64,000 nt of DNA from Anoxynatronum sibiricum (GTDB taxonomy: Bacteria > Bacillota > Clostridia > Peptostreptococcales > Tindalliaceae): positions 124,001 to 188,000 of the forward strand of contig NZ_JBCITM010000004.1 in the NCBI RefSeq assembly GCF_039414295.1, read 5' to 3'. A program made the position numbers and the translations under genes. Below the pieces are notes generated by a model, which had not been told where the DNA came from, searched no databases, and saw only the letters and a program-made list of their open reading frames with translations. The stretch's first letter is position 1; the number at the start of each line of letters is the position of its first letter. Below are positions 17,209-25,926 of this stretch, piece after piece.

Positions 17209-18630
17209 ATGATTTTTTCACAGGAATTGATTGTAACAGGACTGGTGATGGTGGTGAGTCTGTTCACGGCGTTGGGGGTTTGGTACAGTGGGCGGCACCG
17301 GTCAACAGCCGAGGATTTTATAACGGCCAGAGGAACCACTGATACAGGCATGCTTTTTTCCACCTTTCTGGCTTCTTTTTTAGGCGTTTTCATTCTCTTT
17401 ACACCGCCTGAAGCAGGGGCCATTGGAGGACTCAGCAGCATTGTGGGATATTCAATGGGGCTGGCAGGCTTGTATCTGATTCTGATGGAAGTGGGCCCCC
17501 GTATAAGGGACTACCTTCCGGAGGGAAGCACCCTCACCGATTATGCCCGGCAGCGGTATGGGCCATGGATGCAACGGTTAACGGTGGGACTGGCTATTTT
17601 TTACATGCTGGTTCACTTGGTGGCTGAGCTGACGGCCATTGCACTGGTCATGAAAGAAGCGGCTGGGGTGCCCCTCTTGACCACTGCCCTGATAGTGGGA
17701 ATCGGTACCATGATTTACACTGCTTATGGCGGTTTGCGAGCCTCCATGTTTACCGACATGATTCAAATGGGCCTCATGGGAGTGTTTCTCTTGATTGTGG
17801 GAGTGGGGACAATACATGCTTTAGGTGGTATTGGTCAAATGACACAAGTCAGCAGAGGGGGGGCTCCCCAGCTGTTTCGACTTCATAACGCTGTTGGAAT
17901 CGAGTTCGGCCTTACTTTGTGCATTGCAGTCATGGTGGCTAATCTGTTTCACCAGGGGTACTGGCAGCGTATGTACGCCGCCAGAAACACAGTGGCGATC
18001 CGCCGTTCACTGAAAATCTCCATTGGCGCTGCGGTTCCGGTGATGCTGTTCACAGGATACCTGGGAATAACAGCCGTGGGCATGGGCTTTTCTGAAAACC
18101 CCTCCACTGCCCTGTTTTCCCTGGTATACGCCCTGTTCCCGCCAAGCATGCTGCTGGTGGTACTGTTGCTGGCGCTGGTACTGGTGATGAGCACGGTGGA
18201 CACCCTGCTGAATGCCCTGGCAGCCACCTTTGCCCTGGGTACAAGAGACCGGCACCAGGCAGCCGGGTCAGAGAAGGCATCACTGATGAAGAAGGCACGA
18301 TGGGCCACCTTTATCATGGTTTTACCCCTGGCTCTCATTGCAGCCAGAGGCTATAGCGTGCTCTATCTTTTTCTCCTGGCAGACATGTTGTGTGCCGGCG
18401 TGGCTTTCCCACTATTTTCAGGGCTTTACAACTCCAAAATCAGTGAAAAAACCGCTCTGGCAGCAGCAATGGTGGGCATTGCGACAGGCGTTCCGTTTTT
18501 CTTGGCCAATCGCATGCTGATCAGCTTCATCGTACCGCTGGTGACGTCAGCCATGGTTGTTTTTGGAGGAATTTTACTTGAAAAAAGAAGCACTGAAGCA
18601 CCTGATTACAAAGGAGGCGAAAAGGCATGA
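17209..18630 (+). CDS. Sodium/solute symporter (SSS family), candidate thiamine-precursor transporter
   Basis: A 473-residue membrane protein with about 13 hydrophobic helices. It matches the SSS/PanF-like fold: a GRRH-type loop followed by DFITARGT, then GLGGL-like glycine-rich helices and TAYGGLRASMFTDMIQ, a strong SSS hallmark. I chose ATG 17209, eight bases after GGGAGG; the upstream ATG at 17170 lacks a site and adds a hydrophilic extension. It sits between thiM and thiE and overlaps thiE by four bases (ATGA), so uptake of hydroxyethylthiazole, HMP or thiamine is the obvious inference. SSS-type transporters have been linked to THI elements in other genomes, but substrate here is unproven. 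Confidence 0.88.
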   Translation: MIFSQELIVTGLVMVVSLFTALGVWYSGRHRSTAEDFITARGTTDTGMLFSTFLASFLGVFILFTPPEAGAIGGLSSIVGYSMGLAGLYLILMEVGPRIRDYLPEGSTLTDYARQRYGPWMQRLTVGLAIFYMLVHLVAELTAIALVMKEAAGVPLLTTALIVGIGTMIYTAYGGLRASMFTDMIQMGLMGVFLLIVGVGTIHALGGIGQMTQVSRGGAPQLFRLHNAVGIEFGLTLCIAVMVANLFHQGYWQRMYAARNTVAIRRSLKISIGAAVPVMLFTGYLGITAVGMGFSENPSTALFSLVYALFPPSMLLVVLLLALVLVMSTVDTLLNALAATFALGTRDRHQAAGSEKASLMKKARWATFIMVLPLALIAARGYSVLYLFLLADMLCAGVAFPLFSGLYNSKISEKTALAAAMVGIATGVPFFLANRMLISFIVPLVTSAMVVFGGILLEKRSTEAPDYKGGEKA

Positions 18631-19250
18631 AAATAGATTACCGATTGTACCTGGTCACTGATCGAACCATTACCGGTGAAGCCTGTTTTCTTGATAAGGT
18701 TCATCAGGCGCTGGCCGGTGGCGTCACTCTGCTGCAGGTGCGGGAAAAAGAGGCGGAAACAAAGGACTTTTATGAAATTACCTGTGCACTGAAAAAACTG
18801 GCAGCTCCCTTTGGGGTACCGGTGATTGTGAATGACCGGCTGGACATTGCAATGGCAGCAGATGCTGATGGGCTGCACATCGGTGAAGGGGATTTGCCGG
18901 TGGAGGTGGTGCGTCGATGCCTGGGAACCAATAAAATACTGGGGTATTCTGCCGGAAGCCCTGAGGCTGCCATTTATGGCGAAAAAATGGGTGCTGATTA
19001 TATCGGCGCCGGTGCCGTTTTTCCCACTGGCAGCAAAAAAGACGCAGGCACCGCCATTGGACTGAAAACACTGGAAGAAGTGGTGGGAAGCGTGGCGATT
19101 CCAGTGGTGGGAATTGGGGGGATTTCAACAGCGAATCTGTCACAGGTAAAAGCCACAGGTGTGGCAGGTGTTTCGTTGATTTCGTCGGTGCTGGGACATC
19201 CTCAGCCTGAAGCAGCAGCAAAGGAGTTGATCCTTCAATGGGGAAACTGA
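18627..19250 (+). CDS. thiE: Thiamine phosphate synthase
   Basis: A 207-residue TIM-barrel enzyme that joins HMP pyrophosphate and thiazole phosphate into thiamine monophosphate. Signatures include YLVTDR at the first strand, LLQVREKEA, VNDRLDIA, GLHIGEGD, the pyrophosphate loop GAVFPTGSKKDA and VVGIGGI near the end. It overlaps the symporter by four bases at its start and the HAD gene by 13 bases at its end, showing tight translational coupling within the salvage operon. Confidence 0.97.
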   Translation: MKIDYRLYLVTDRTITGEACFLDKVHQALAGGVTLLQVREKEAETKDFYEITCALKKLAAPFGVPVIVNDRLDIAMAADADGLHIGEGDLPVEVVRRCLGTNKILGYSAGSPEAAIYGEKMGADYIGAGAVFPTGSKKDAGTAIGLKTLEEVVGSVAIPVVGIGGISTANLSQVKATGVAGVSLISSVLGHPQPEAAAKELILQWGN

Positions 19251-19939
19251 CCGGTAACCATGAAAATGATCAGCACTTTGACATTTTTTTGGATTTTGAT
19301 GGTACCATCACCACCACCGACGTCTGCCATGCCATGGTGAAAGCATTGGCAGGTGAGGGATGGCAGGCCATTAACCAGCAATGGGAGAATCGGGAAATTT
19401 CCACCGTCGAATGTGCGCGGCAAACCTTGAAGACCTTTCGACAACAGGAGCCAGAGGCCATTTTGCAGATTGCAGAGAGCATCCCCCTTGAAAAAGGATT
19501 TGGTGCCTTTGTTCAGGCAGCCCAGCAGGCGGGACATCGTTTGTATATTCTCAGTGACGGCTATGAGCTGTACATCCATCATCTGCTGAAAAAAGCGGGC
19601 ATTTCACTTCCTGTCTATGCCAATCGGATGGTTTTCAAGCCGGAGATGGACATCGAAACCCCCTATAGCGAACCAGCATGTGGGCAGTGCGGCGTATGCA
19701 AATGCAAGCTGGTGCGGCGTCTCTCAAGGAACGATGGGAAAAGCGTGTATATTGGCGATGGCGTTTCTGATTATTGTCCTGTGAAAGAAGTGGATTTCGT
19801 TTTTGCCCGACGGCAGTTGCTTGCCCATTGCCGTCAACAGGGTATAGCTGCCTGGCCCTTTGAAGACTTTCATCAGGTGTTGCAGCAAATGGAAGCGCTG
19901 GAGAAGTCCATGAGATCAGGAACCCATGAAAGGCAGTGA
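19238..19939 (+). CDS. MtnX-like HAD-IB phosphatase, candidate thiamine-monophosphate phosphatase
   Basis: A 233-residue HAD phosphatase: nucleophile and acid/base in DFDGT (Asp19, Asp21), motif II in LSDG, and motif IV GDGVSDYCPV. An unusual Cys cluster (CGQCGVCKC, near residue 148) lies in the segment before motif III. MtnX itself acts in methionine salvage, but no methionine-salvage gene is near. Placement between thiE and thiD suggests removal of phosphate from thiamine monophosphate or from HMP/thiazole phosphates; this is inference from context. ATG 19238 lies 11 bases after AAGGAG, inside the end of thiE. Confidence 0.85.
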   Translation: MGKLTGNHENDQHFDIFLDFDGTITTTDVCHAMVKALAGEGWQAINQQWENREISTVECARQTLKTFRQQEPEAILQIAESIPLEKGFGAFVQAAQQAGHRLYILSDGYELYIHHLLKKAGISLPVYANRMVFKPEMDIETPYSEPACGQCGVCKCKLVRRLSRNDGKSVYIGDGVSDYCPVKEVDFVFARRQLLAHCRQQGIAAWPFEDFHQVLQQMEALEKSMRSGTHERQ

Positions 19940-19979
19940 ATCGAAGGATGTTCAAATCATAAACCATGGAGATGATGAG

Positions 19980-20774
19980 ATGAAAAATCTGTTAACCATT
20001 GCCGGTTCAGATTCCAGTGGCGGGGCGGGAATACAGGCCGACCTGAAAACCTTTGGAGCCCTCAAGGCTTATGGAATGAGCGTACTGACAGCGGTGACCG
20101 CCCAGAATACCCGGGGAGTCACCGGGGTGGAGAATATCAGCCCAGAGATGGTGCGGGCTCAAATGGATGCGGTCTATGCAGATATACCAGTGCACGGCAC
20201 CAAGATTGGAATGGTTTCCACCGCCGCCATCATTGAAGCCATTGGAGAGACACTGATCAAGTGGCAGCCTGTCAATGTGATCCTTGACCCTGTCATGGTC
20301 TCCAAAAGCAACCATCGGTTGCTCCAGCCCCAGGCAGAGAAGGCTTTGGTGAAAAAGCTGTTGCCGCTGGCCACCCTGGTAACCCCCAATCTTCCCGAGG
20401 CAGCGGTGATACTGGAGCGTGGGATTCATACCCTTGAAGATATGGAGGAGGCGGCACGGGATATTTTCAGGATGGGTCCCGGAGCGGTGCTGGTGAAAGG
20501 GGGCCATTACCATGGCGATGCGGTGGATGTGCTCTTTGACGGTGATCAGGTGAGGCACATCAGCTGCGAAAGAATTCCAGGTAAAAACACCCATGGCACC
20601 GGCTGCACCCTTTCCTCAGCCATTACCGTTTATCTGGCTCAGGGTGAATCCCTTGAACAGGCGGTGCGGCTGGCCAAAGCCTATGTTTCTGAAGGCATTC
20701 GACAGGGCCTGTCCATCGGAGGCGGGGTAGGCCCCCTCCATCATTACCATCCCATGTATGTTTCCACAGAATAA
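19980..20774 (+). CDS. thiD: Hydroxymethylpyrimidine/phosphomethylpyrimidine kinase
   Basis: A 264-residue ribokinase-family enzyme that phosphorylates HMP twice to give HMP pyrophosphate. It begins with the hallmark LLTIAGSDSSGGAGIQADLK, has VLDPVMV-like ILDPVMVSKS mid-protein and ends with the anion hole HGTGCTLSSAI. I place the start at ATG 19980, eight bases after GGAG, because homologues begin there; an upstream ATG at 19926 inside the HAD gene would add 18 unconserved residues. Last gene of the thiamine operon. Confidence 0.96.
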   Translation: MKNLLTIAGSDSSGGAGIQADLKTFGALKAYGMSVLTAVTAQNTRGVTGVENISPEMVRAQMDAVYADIPVHGTKIGMVSTAAIIEAIGETLIKWQPVNVILDPVMVSKSNHRLLQPQAEKALVKKLLPLATLVTPNLPEAAVILERGIHTLEDMEEAARDIFRMGPGAVLVKGGHYHGDAVDVLFDGDQVRHISCERIPGKNTHGTGCTLSSAITVYLAQGESLEQAVRLAKAYVSEGIRQGLSIGGGVGPLHHYHPMYVSTE

Positions 20775-20811
20775 AAAAGAGAGGTCATTGCGGGTTTAAC
20801 GCAATGACCTC
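20773..20811 (-). terminator. Hairpin terminator for the minus-strand Fn3 gene (may act in both directions)
   Basis: A perfect 12-bp stem (20781-20792 with 20800-20811) is flanked on the plus strand by A residues at 20773-20778, which become a T-run when read on the minus strand. The Fn3 gene ends about 110 bases away. On the plus strand the hairpin follows thiD directly but lacks a T-run. Confidence 0.75.
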
Positions 20812-20922
20812 TGTGCTTGATAACTTGTTGACTGAAGGGCCAACCTAATCAGTTAGATGGAGCAGATCTGTGGGTGGCGGCTTTTTCAGGTGCGAGCCGA
20901 TGAGTGGGGCAACAACACTGGG

Positions 20923-23900
20923 TTATCTGGCAGCGTAGGTAACGATTACCTCCTGTGTCAGCTCGTTCCACTGAACATTGCAGCCCAGACTTCTTGATAC
21001 GAAGGCCAGGGGAATCATGGTTCTGCCTGGAGGCAATATCAATGGTTTCACCTGACTGTTGTTGGCATCGATTTGGGTTGAGATGCCGTTAACCCTTGCC
21101 GTATTGTTACCGATCCACAGTTCCACCACAGTGTCTTCCAGGGTAACGGTAACCTTTTCGGTGGTAGCGTCCCATTTTACAGTGGCGCCGACAGCTTCTG
21201 CCACATAACGAATGGGCAGCAGTGTGCGTGATTCATAGATAACAGGAGCGGCATCCATCTGCAGCAGTTGTCCGTTTACCTGGTACTGGGTACTGCCGAT
21301 GGCAAGACGGGTGACTACTTCTGAAACCGGAGGAAGGATCACTTCCACTCTGGTTCGGGCAACCACTTCGTTGGAGCTTGTTGATTCACCGCTGCTATTA
21401 AAAGCTTTTACCCGGTAGGTGTAGCTTTGACCGCTCATCAGGTTTCGGTCAGTATAAGTGGTTGTGTTTGCCCCTAAGGTGGCAATTCGGGTAAAGCTTC
21501 CGGTGCCTGTTTGACGTTCCAGAATGAATCCGTCTTCATTACTGGACTGGTCACGCCAGGAAAGGGAGATCTGAGAGGTTTCTTCACTGGTCACAGCCAG
21601 CAGGTCAGGTTTATCCGGCACCAGTCCGGTGGCAGTAATCACTTCATTTGAATAAGCTGAGTTTCCAACGTCATTGTAAGCTCTCACGCGATAAGTGTAT
21701 TCGGTGCGATTTTGAAGCCCAGTGTTGGTATAGGTGGTGGTATTGGCTTTGACAGTGGCAACTTCTGTGAAGCTGCCATTTCCGGTTTTCCGTTCGATTC
21801 TAAAGCCGGTTTCGTTGTCTGCGTTGTCTTTCCACTCAATTTGAATTTTATCGGCAGTGACAAGGGTAACTGTGAGTGCCGTCGGTTTTTCAGGGGTTAA
21901 TCCGGTGGTCACCTTCAACTCGTTTGAGTACTCAGAACGGCCATCATCATTGTATGCCTGCACTCGATAGGTGTAAGTGGTTTCATTGCGTAGTCGTGTA
22001 TCGGTGTAACTGGTGGTGTTGGCTTTCACTGTGGTAACTTCGCTATAGCTGCCACTGCCGGTTTTTCTCTCAATGGTGAATCCTCTCTCATTATCAGATT
22101 TGTCTTTCCAGGCAAGGGTTACCCGATCGGTGCTGACTTCGCTTGCTTCAAGGCTTTCTGGCTTGGTCAGTGCCACACCGGTTTTTCCGGATACTTCGTT
22201 TGAATAATTGGAATTACCGGCATCATTATAGGCTCTTACCCGATAGCTGTAAGTGGTGTTATTGCTTAAGCCGGTATTGGTGTAGCTGGTCACGTTGGCC
22301 GAGACGGTGGCAATCTCAGAGAAGCTGCCACTGCCGGTTTTTCGTTCAATGCGAAAGCCCTTTTCATTATTGGCATTATCTTTCCAGGTAATGGTCAGGC
22401 GATCCGTGCTGGTGGAAGAAATTTTCAGCTCATCCGGCTTGGCCGGCACTGAAGCTATGGTGACGGTGGCTTCATTGGAATAATCAGAGTTCCCAACGGC
22501 ATTGTAAGCTCTTACCCGATAGGTGTAGGTCGTGTTGTTGCTAAGCCCGGTATTGGTATAATTGGTGACATTGGCTGAAACAGTTGCAATTTCTGAATAA
22601 TTACCACTGACGGTTTTGCGTTCAATTTTATAACCAGTCTCATTGGTGGCATTATCTTTCCACACCAGCTTTACCTGGTTATCACCCACCTGAGAGGCTT
22701 CCAGATTCGTGGGCTTTGAAGGTGCCACAGCAAGGGGAGCGACAGTGGCTTCGTTGGAGTAATCAGAGTTTCCAGCAGCATTGTAAGCCCTCACCCGATA
22801 GGTGTAAGCGGTATTATTGCTGAGGCCGGTGTTTGTAAAGGTGACCACATTAGCAGCTACCGTGGCAATTTCTGAAAAACTGCCGTTACCGGTTTTTCGT
22901 TCAATCTTGAACCCGGTTTCGTTGGTGGCATTGTCTTTCCAGGTTAAGGTTACCTGACCATTGTTCATCGTTGAAACGGACAGATTGGTGGGCTTGGCTG
23001 GCAGGGCAGATAATGTGGCGGCCGCTGCTTCGTTGGAATAATCGGAGTTGCCGGCGGTGTTGTAAGCCCTTACCCGGTAGCTGTAAGTGGTACTGCTGTT
23101 AAGACTGGTGTTGGTAAAAGTGACAGCGTTGGCAGCAACGGTGGCTATTTCGGTGTAGGTGCCGTTGCCGGTTTTGCGTTCAATTTTAAATCCGGTTTCA
23201 TTACCGGAATTATCCTTCCATGTGAGTGTCATTTGATTGACTGTTACCTGACTAATGGTGAGATTCGTTGGCTTTGCAGGCACCACAACCAATGCTGGCG
23301 TTGCAATGGTCACTTGGTTGGAATAAGGTGAGTTACCACCGCTGTTATAGGCCCTTACCCGGTAGTAGTAGGTGGTGTTTGCCGTTAATCCGGTGCTTTC
23401 AAAAGTGGTTGAGCTGGGGTTGGTGATGGTGTGCACTTGCTGCCAGGAACCTCCTGCCGGCATTTGCTCGACATAAAAGCCATCAACGGTACCTGCGCCC
23501 GCAGTCCAGGTAAGGCGTATTCTGGCAGCATCCAAAGCGACGGCTGATAAACCGGCAGGCGCTGCAGGAGGGGTCACAGGAGCGGGTGGCGTTAGAGCGA
23601 CTGCAGGGGGATTGGAAAAATCTGAGTAAATCCTGGTGGTGATGGGATTTTCGCCATCCATCCCCGCCACATCTTTGAAGCTGCGCACCTTGTAAGTATA
23701 GCTGGTATTTGGTGTTAGCCCACTGTGCGGATAGTTGCTGGCAGTCATTTCTCCGAGAGACTGTTCACCCTGGTACAGTTCATAGCCATCGGCACCATCG
23801 ACGGGTGTCCAGGTGACATTGATGGTGGTTGGTGAAGTGGCTGCAGCTGAAAGACCTGTGGGGATGCCTGGTGGATCATTGGCCCACGCCACCATCCCCG

Positions 23901-23967
23901 GTGCGCCACCCCAGAGAAAACCCACCACCATAAAGATTGCTAATACCATCGACAATTGCCTTTTCAT
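20923..23967 (-). CDS. Secreted multi-fibronectin-type-III protein with C-terminal copper-amine-oxidase-like stalk domain
   Basis: A 1014-residue exported protein. A signal peptide (about 1-29, ending VAWAND) is followed by nine fibronectin type III domains of about 90 residues each (roughly 33-870), recognisable by repeated KPTNL, TLTWKDN, NETGFKIERKTG and TYRVRAYN motifs. The last about 125 residues are a Cu_amine_oxidN1-type stalk domain with RTLLPIRYVAEAVGA and RTMIPLAFVSRSLG; such domains are common on clostridial surface proteins and lack amine-oxidase chemistry. Domains 3-9 are so similar that the DNA is a tandem repeat of about 270-280 bases. No sortase motif or S-layer domain is visible, so surface attachment is unclear. 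AAGGAG lies five bases before the ATG. Confidence 0.9.
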   Translation of the reverse strand: MKRQLSMVLAIFMVVGFLWGGAPGMVAWANDPPGIPTGLSAAATSPTTINVTWTPVDGADGYELYQGEQSLGEMTASNYPHSGLTPNTSYTYKVRSFKDVAGMDGENPITTRIYSDFSNPPAVALTPPAPVTPPAAPAGLSAVALDAARIRLTWTAGAGTVDGFYVEQMPAGGSWQQVHTITNPSSTTFESTGLTANTTYYYRVRAYNSGGNSPYSNQVTIATPALVVVPAKPTNLTISQVTVNQMTLTWKDNSGNETGFKIERKTGNGTYTEIATVAANAVTFTNTSLNSSTTYSYRVRAYNTAGNSDYSNEAAAATLSALPAKPTNLSVSTMNNGQVTLTWKDNATNETGFKIERKTGNGSFSEIATVAANVVTFTNTGLSNNTAYTYRVRAYNAAGNSDYSNEATVAPLAVAPSKPTNLEASQVGDNQVKLVWKDNATNETGYKIERKTVSGNYSEIATVSANVTNYTNTGLSNNTTYTYRVRAYNAVGNSDYSNEATVTIASVPAKPDELKISSTSTDRLTITWKDNANNEKGFRIERKTGSGSFSEIATVSANVTSYTNTGLSNNTTYSYRVRAYNDAGNSNYSNEVSGKTGVALTKPESLEASEVSTDRVTLAWKDKSDNERGFTIERKTGSGSYSEVTTVKANTTSYTDTRLRNETTYTYRVQAYNDDGRSEYSNELKVTTGLTPEKPTALTVTLVTADKIQIEWKDNADNETGFRIERKTGNGSFTEVATVKANTTTYTNTGLQNRTEYTYRVRAYNDVGNSAYSNEVITATGLVPDKPDLLAVTSEETSQISLSWRDQSSNEDGFILERQTGTGSFTRIATLGANTTTYTDRNLMSGQSYTYRVKAFNSSGESTSSNEVVARTRVEVILPPVSEVVTRLAIGSTQYQVNGQLLQMDAAPVIYESRTLLPIRYVAEAVGATVKWDATTEKVTVTLEDTVVELWIGNNTARVNGISTQIDANNSQVKPLILPPGRTMIPLAFVSRSLGCNVQWNELTQEVIVTYAAR

Positions 23968-24442
23968 AATGACTCCTTCTTTCCAATATAATGAATAAAG
24001 ATTTCTGTTTCACTCATGGAGACGCATTTCAGAAGATTTTGTTGCTGTTTTTTAATGGCGCAGAAAAATTTTTTTCCACATGACCCGATTGGTCTGAATC
24101 ACCTCATCGAAAGGCTTATGCCAGAGCTGGAAGAAGAAATGCAAAAGACACCTTCTCAGATTTGGCTATTTAATAAATGCCGGCCTTGACCGATTTTGTG
24201 AGGGCTGCTCTGTCAATATATCAACCATTGGGATAAAATAAAAAGTACAGAGACTCTTGCGAACTGATACAGATCATAGTGCTAATTGAATGATTCGATG
24301 CAGGGTCTCTTGACGGATACAGACGTTTTTGACGGGGACAGACGGTTTTAATGAAAAAGCGGAAATTGAATGGAAGCTGTTTAGAATGATCAAGGACACA
24401 ATGGTTTAAATGGGTGAATGTGTGGAAAAGGAGGATCAAAAA
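23968..24442. other. 475-base gap without a convincing gene
   Basis: The upstream region of the Fn3 gene and of the glycosylase gene. It contains an isolated 44-codon plus-strand ORF (24055-24189) without a ribosome binding site, whose product has no recognised motif, and a tandem 19-base repeat (24312-24349). The ORF may be a remnant of a decayed gene. No clear promoter was found for the glycosylase gene. Confidence 0.5.
24312..24349. repeat. Two tandem 19-base units
   Basis: Units 24312-24330 and 24331-24349 share 16 of 19 bases, with the pattern GACGG-NN-ACAGACG-N-TTTT. Sequences of the form GACGGGGACAGACGG resemble ends left by REP-associated transposase elements in clostridial genomes, but no transposase is present. 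Confidence 0.6.
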
Positions 24443-25267
24443 ATGATCGAAATACCTGAGGCAATTGTACTGGCTCAACAGATCAATGAAGCGGTGAATG
24501 GAAAAAGAATTCGTCAGGCAATTGCAGCCCAGTCTCCCTATAAACTTGCATGGTATCATGGCGAACCGGAAAAATATCATGACTTGCTGGCAGGCAAAAA
24601 GGTGGATCAAGCCGTCGCCGTCGGAAGCTTTGTTGAAATAAGCGGAGAAGGTACGGTGATTCTGTTGAGTGAAGGCATTCATCTGCGATTTCACGGGAAA
24701 GAAGAGATGCGACCCAAAAAGCATCAGCTTCTCATAGAATTTGAGGATGCCACAGCCATCAGTGCATCTGTCCAAATGTATGGGGGGCTACTGTGTTTTA
24801 GAGAAGGTGAGCTTGAAAACATTTATTACCAGCAGGCACAGGATAAACCATCACCCGTGACAGATGCCTTCACCAAAGCCTATTTCGACGGTCTTATTTC
24901 CGCGCCTGAAGCGAAAAAACGAAGCGCCAAAGCCCTTTTGGCCACAGAGCAAAGAATTCCAGGGTTAGGAAACGGCGTTCTGCAGGACATGCTCTTTCAT
25001 GCAGGCATTCATCCCAAAAGGAAAAGCAGCACATTTACTGAAAAGGAAATCGAGCGGTTGTATGAGGCTGTGAGAAGCACCCTGACAGAAATGACTGCCA
25101 AGGGTGGCAGAGATACAGAAAAGGATTTATTTGGCAATGCAGGCAGTTACAAGACCAAAATGAGTAAAAATACAGCCAACAAGCCTTGTCTGGTCTGTGG
25201 CACGATGATTAAGAAGGAATCCTATTTGGGCGGCAGCATTTATTACTGTGAGGAATGTCAGAAATAG
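24443..25267 (+). CDS. Fpg/Nei-family DNA glycosylase-like protein lacking the catalytic N-terminal proline
   Basis: A 274-residue protein with the Fpg/Nei layout: N-terminal beta-sandwich, helix-two-turn-helix (RIPGLGNGVLQDML at about 170-184), and C-terminal zinc finger (CLVCG ... CEEC, at the end). In canonical enzymes Pro2 is the nucleophile and Glu3 the general acid (MPELPE). Here the start reads MIEIPEA, so residue 2 is Ile while Glu3 and Pro5 are kept. The zinc-finger Arg that normally contacts DNA is also absent. It could act with another nucleophile, bind lesions without cutting, or belong to a divergent clade. Start ATG 24443 lies eight bases after AAAGGAGG, so the N-terminus is secure. 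Confidence 0.85.
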   Translation: MIEIPEAIVLAQQINEAVNGKRIRQAIAAQSPYKLAWYHGEPEKYHDLLAGKKVDQAVAVGSFVEISGEGTVILLSEGIHLRFHGKEEMRPKKHQLLIEFEDATAISASVQMYGGLLCFREGELENIYYQQAQDKPSPVTDAFTKAYFDGLISAPEAKKRSAKALLATEQRIPGLGNGVLQDMLFHAGIHPKRKSSTFTEKEIERLYEAVRSTLTEMTAKGGRDTEKDLFGNAGSYKTKMSKNTANKPCLVCGTMIKKESYLGGSIYYCEECQK

Positions 25268-25506
25268 AGCCGGCTGTGTGCACTTGAAAAAGAAGCAAGA
25301 AGATACCGTGACACAAGAATAACAGCAAAGATTTCAAAAAAGCAATCCATAGACATACAGTGGGACTACAAAAACTTAGTCAGGCGAAAAGGTGTGTTGG
25401 AAAGACTGAAATAAGAAACCATCGTCCGTGTGGTTGGTTGAGTTGGAAAAGTGACATGTGCTGATGAGCACCTGTGAACAAAAGATTCCATTGGGAGGAT
25501 GATAAT

Positions 25507-25866
25507 ATGAAGACAACCCCTGAACATGATGGGCGTATGGCAAAAATGACCTTTGCATCGGTATATCCCCACTATGTTGCCAAAATCGAAAAAAAGGGAA
25601 GAACCGTTGAAGAACTGCAACAGGTCATTCGGTGGTTGACGGAATTTGAAGAGGAAGAAGTGAAGAATCTCATCGACGAGGAAGTCACCTTCGAAATGTT
25701 TTTTCAAAGAGCAAACCTTAATCCCAGGGCGAACCTGATTACAGGTAGCATTTGCGGCTATCGTATCGAAGAAATCGAAAACCCTGTCACCCGGCAGATA
25801 AGGTATTTGGACAAACTGGTTGATGAACTGGCGAAGGGAAAAGCAATGGAGAAGATACTACGATAG
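25507..25866 (+). CDS. DUF2200 family protein
   Basis: A 119-residue soluble protein recognisable as DUF2200 by MAKMTFASVYPHYVAKIEKK, the following VIRWLTEFEEEE, and GYRIEEIENP near the middle. The family has no established function and is small and cytosolic. ATG 25507 lies eight bases after GGGAGG; the longer reading from 25474 adds residues without a ribosome binding site. It is monocistronic as far as can be seen, with the trp promoter starting 32 bases after its stop. Confidence 0.85.
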   Translation: MKTTPEHDGRMAKMTFASVYPHYVAKIEKKGRTVEELQQVIRWLTEFEEEEVKNLIDEEVTFEMFFQRANLNPRANLITGSICGYRIEEIENPVTRQIRYLDKLVDELAKGKAMEKILR

Positions 25867-25897
25867 TCAGGCAAGACATAAAAATTCATCAACGGAC

Positions 25898-25926
25898 TTG
25901 ACAGTGAAAAAGAAACCGGGTATGAT
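25898..25926 (+). promoter_or_regulatory. Sigma-A promoter of the trp operon
   Basis: TTGACA (25898-25903), a 17-base spacer and TATGAT (25921-25926), just upstream of the T-box leader. Confidence 0.88.

Noticed and set aside
21400..23300. CRISPR-like or other short regular repeats
   Set aside because: The regular repeats are fibronectin type III domains in a continuous reading frame with periods of about 270-280 bases, not short repeats with unique spacers.
24055..24189. A 44-codon ORF as a small gene
   Set aside because: It has no ribosome binding site and its product is not recognisable; it is kept only as a comment in the gap entry.
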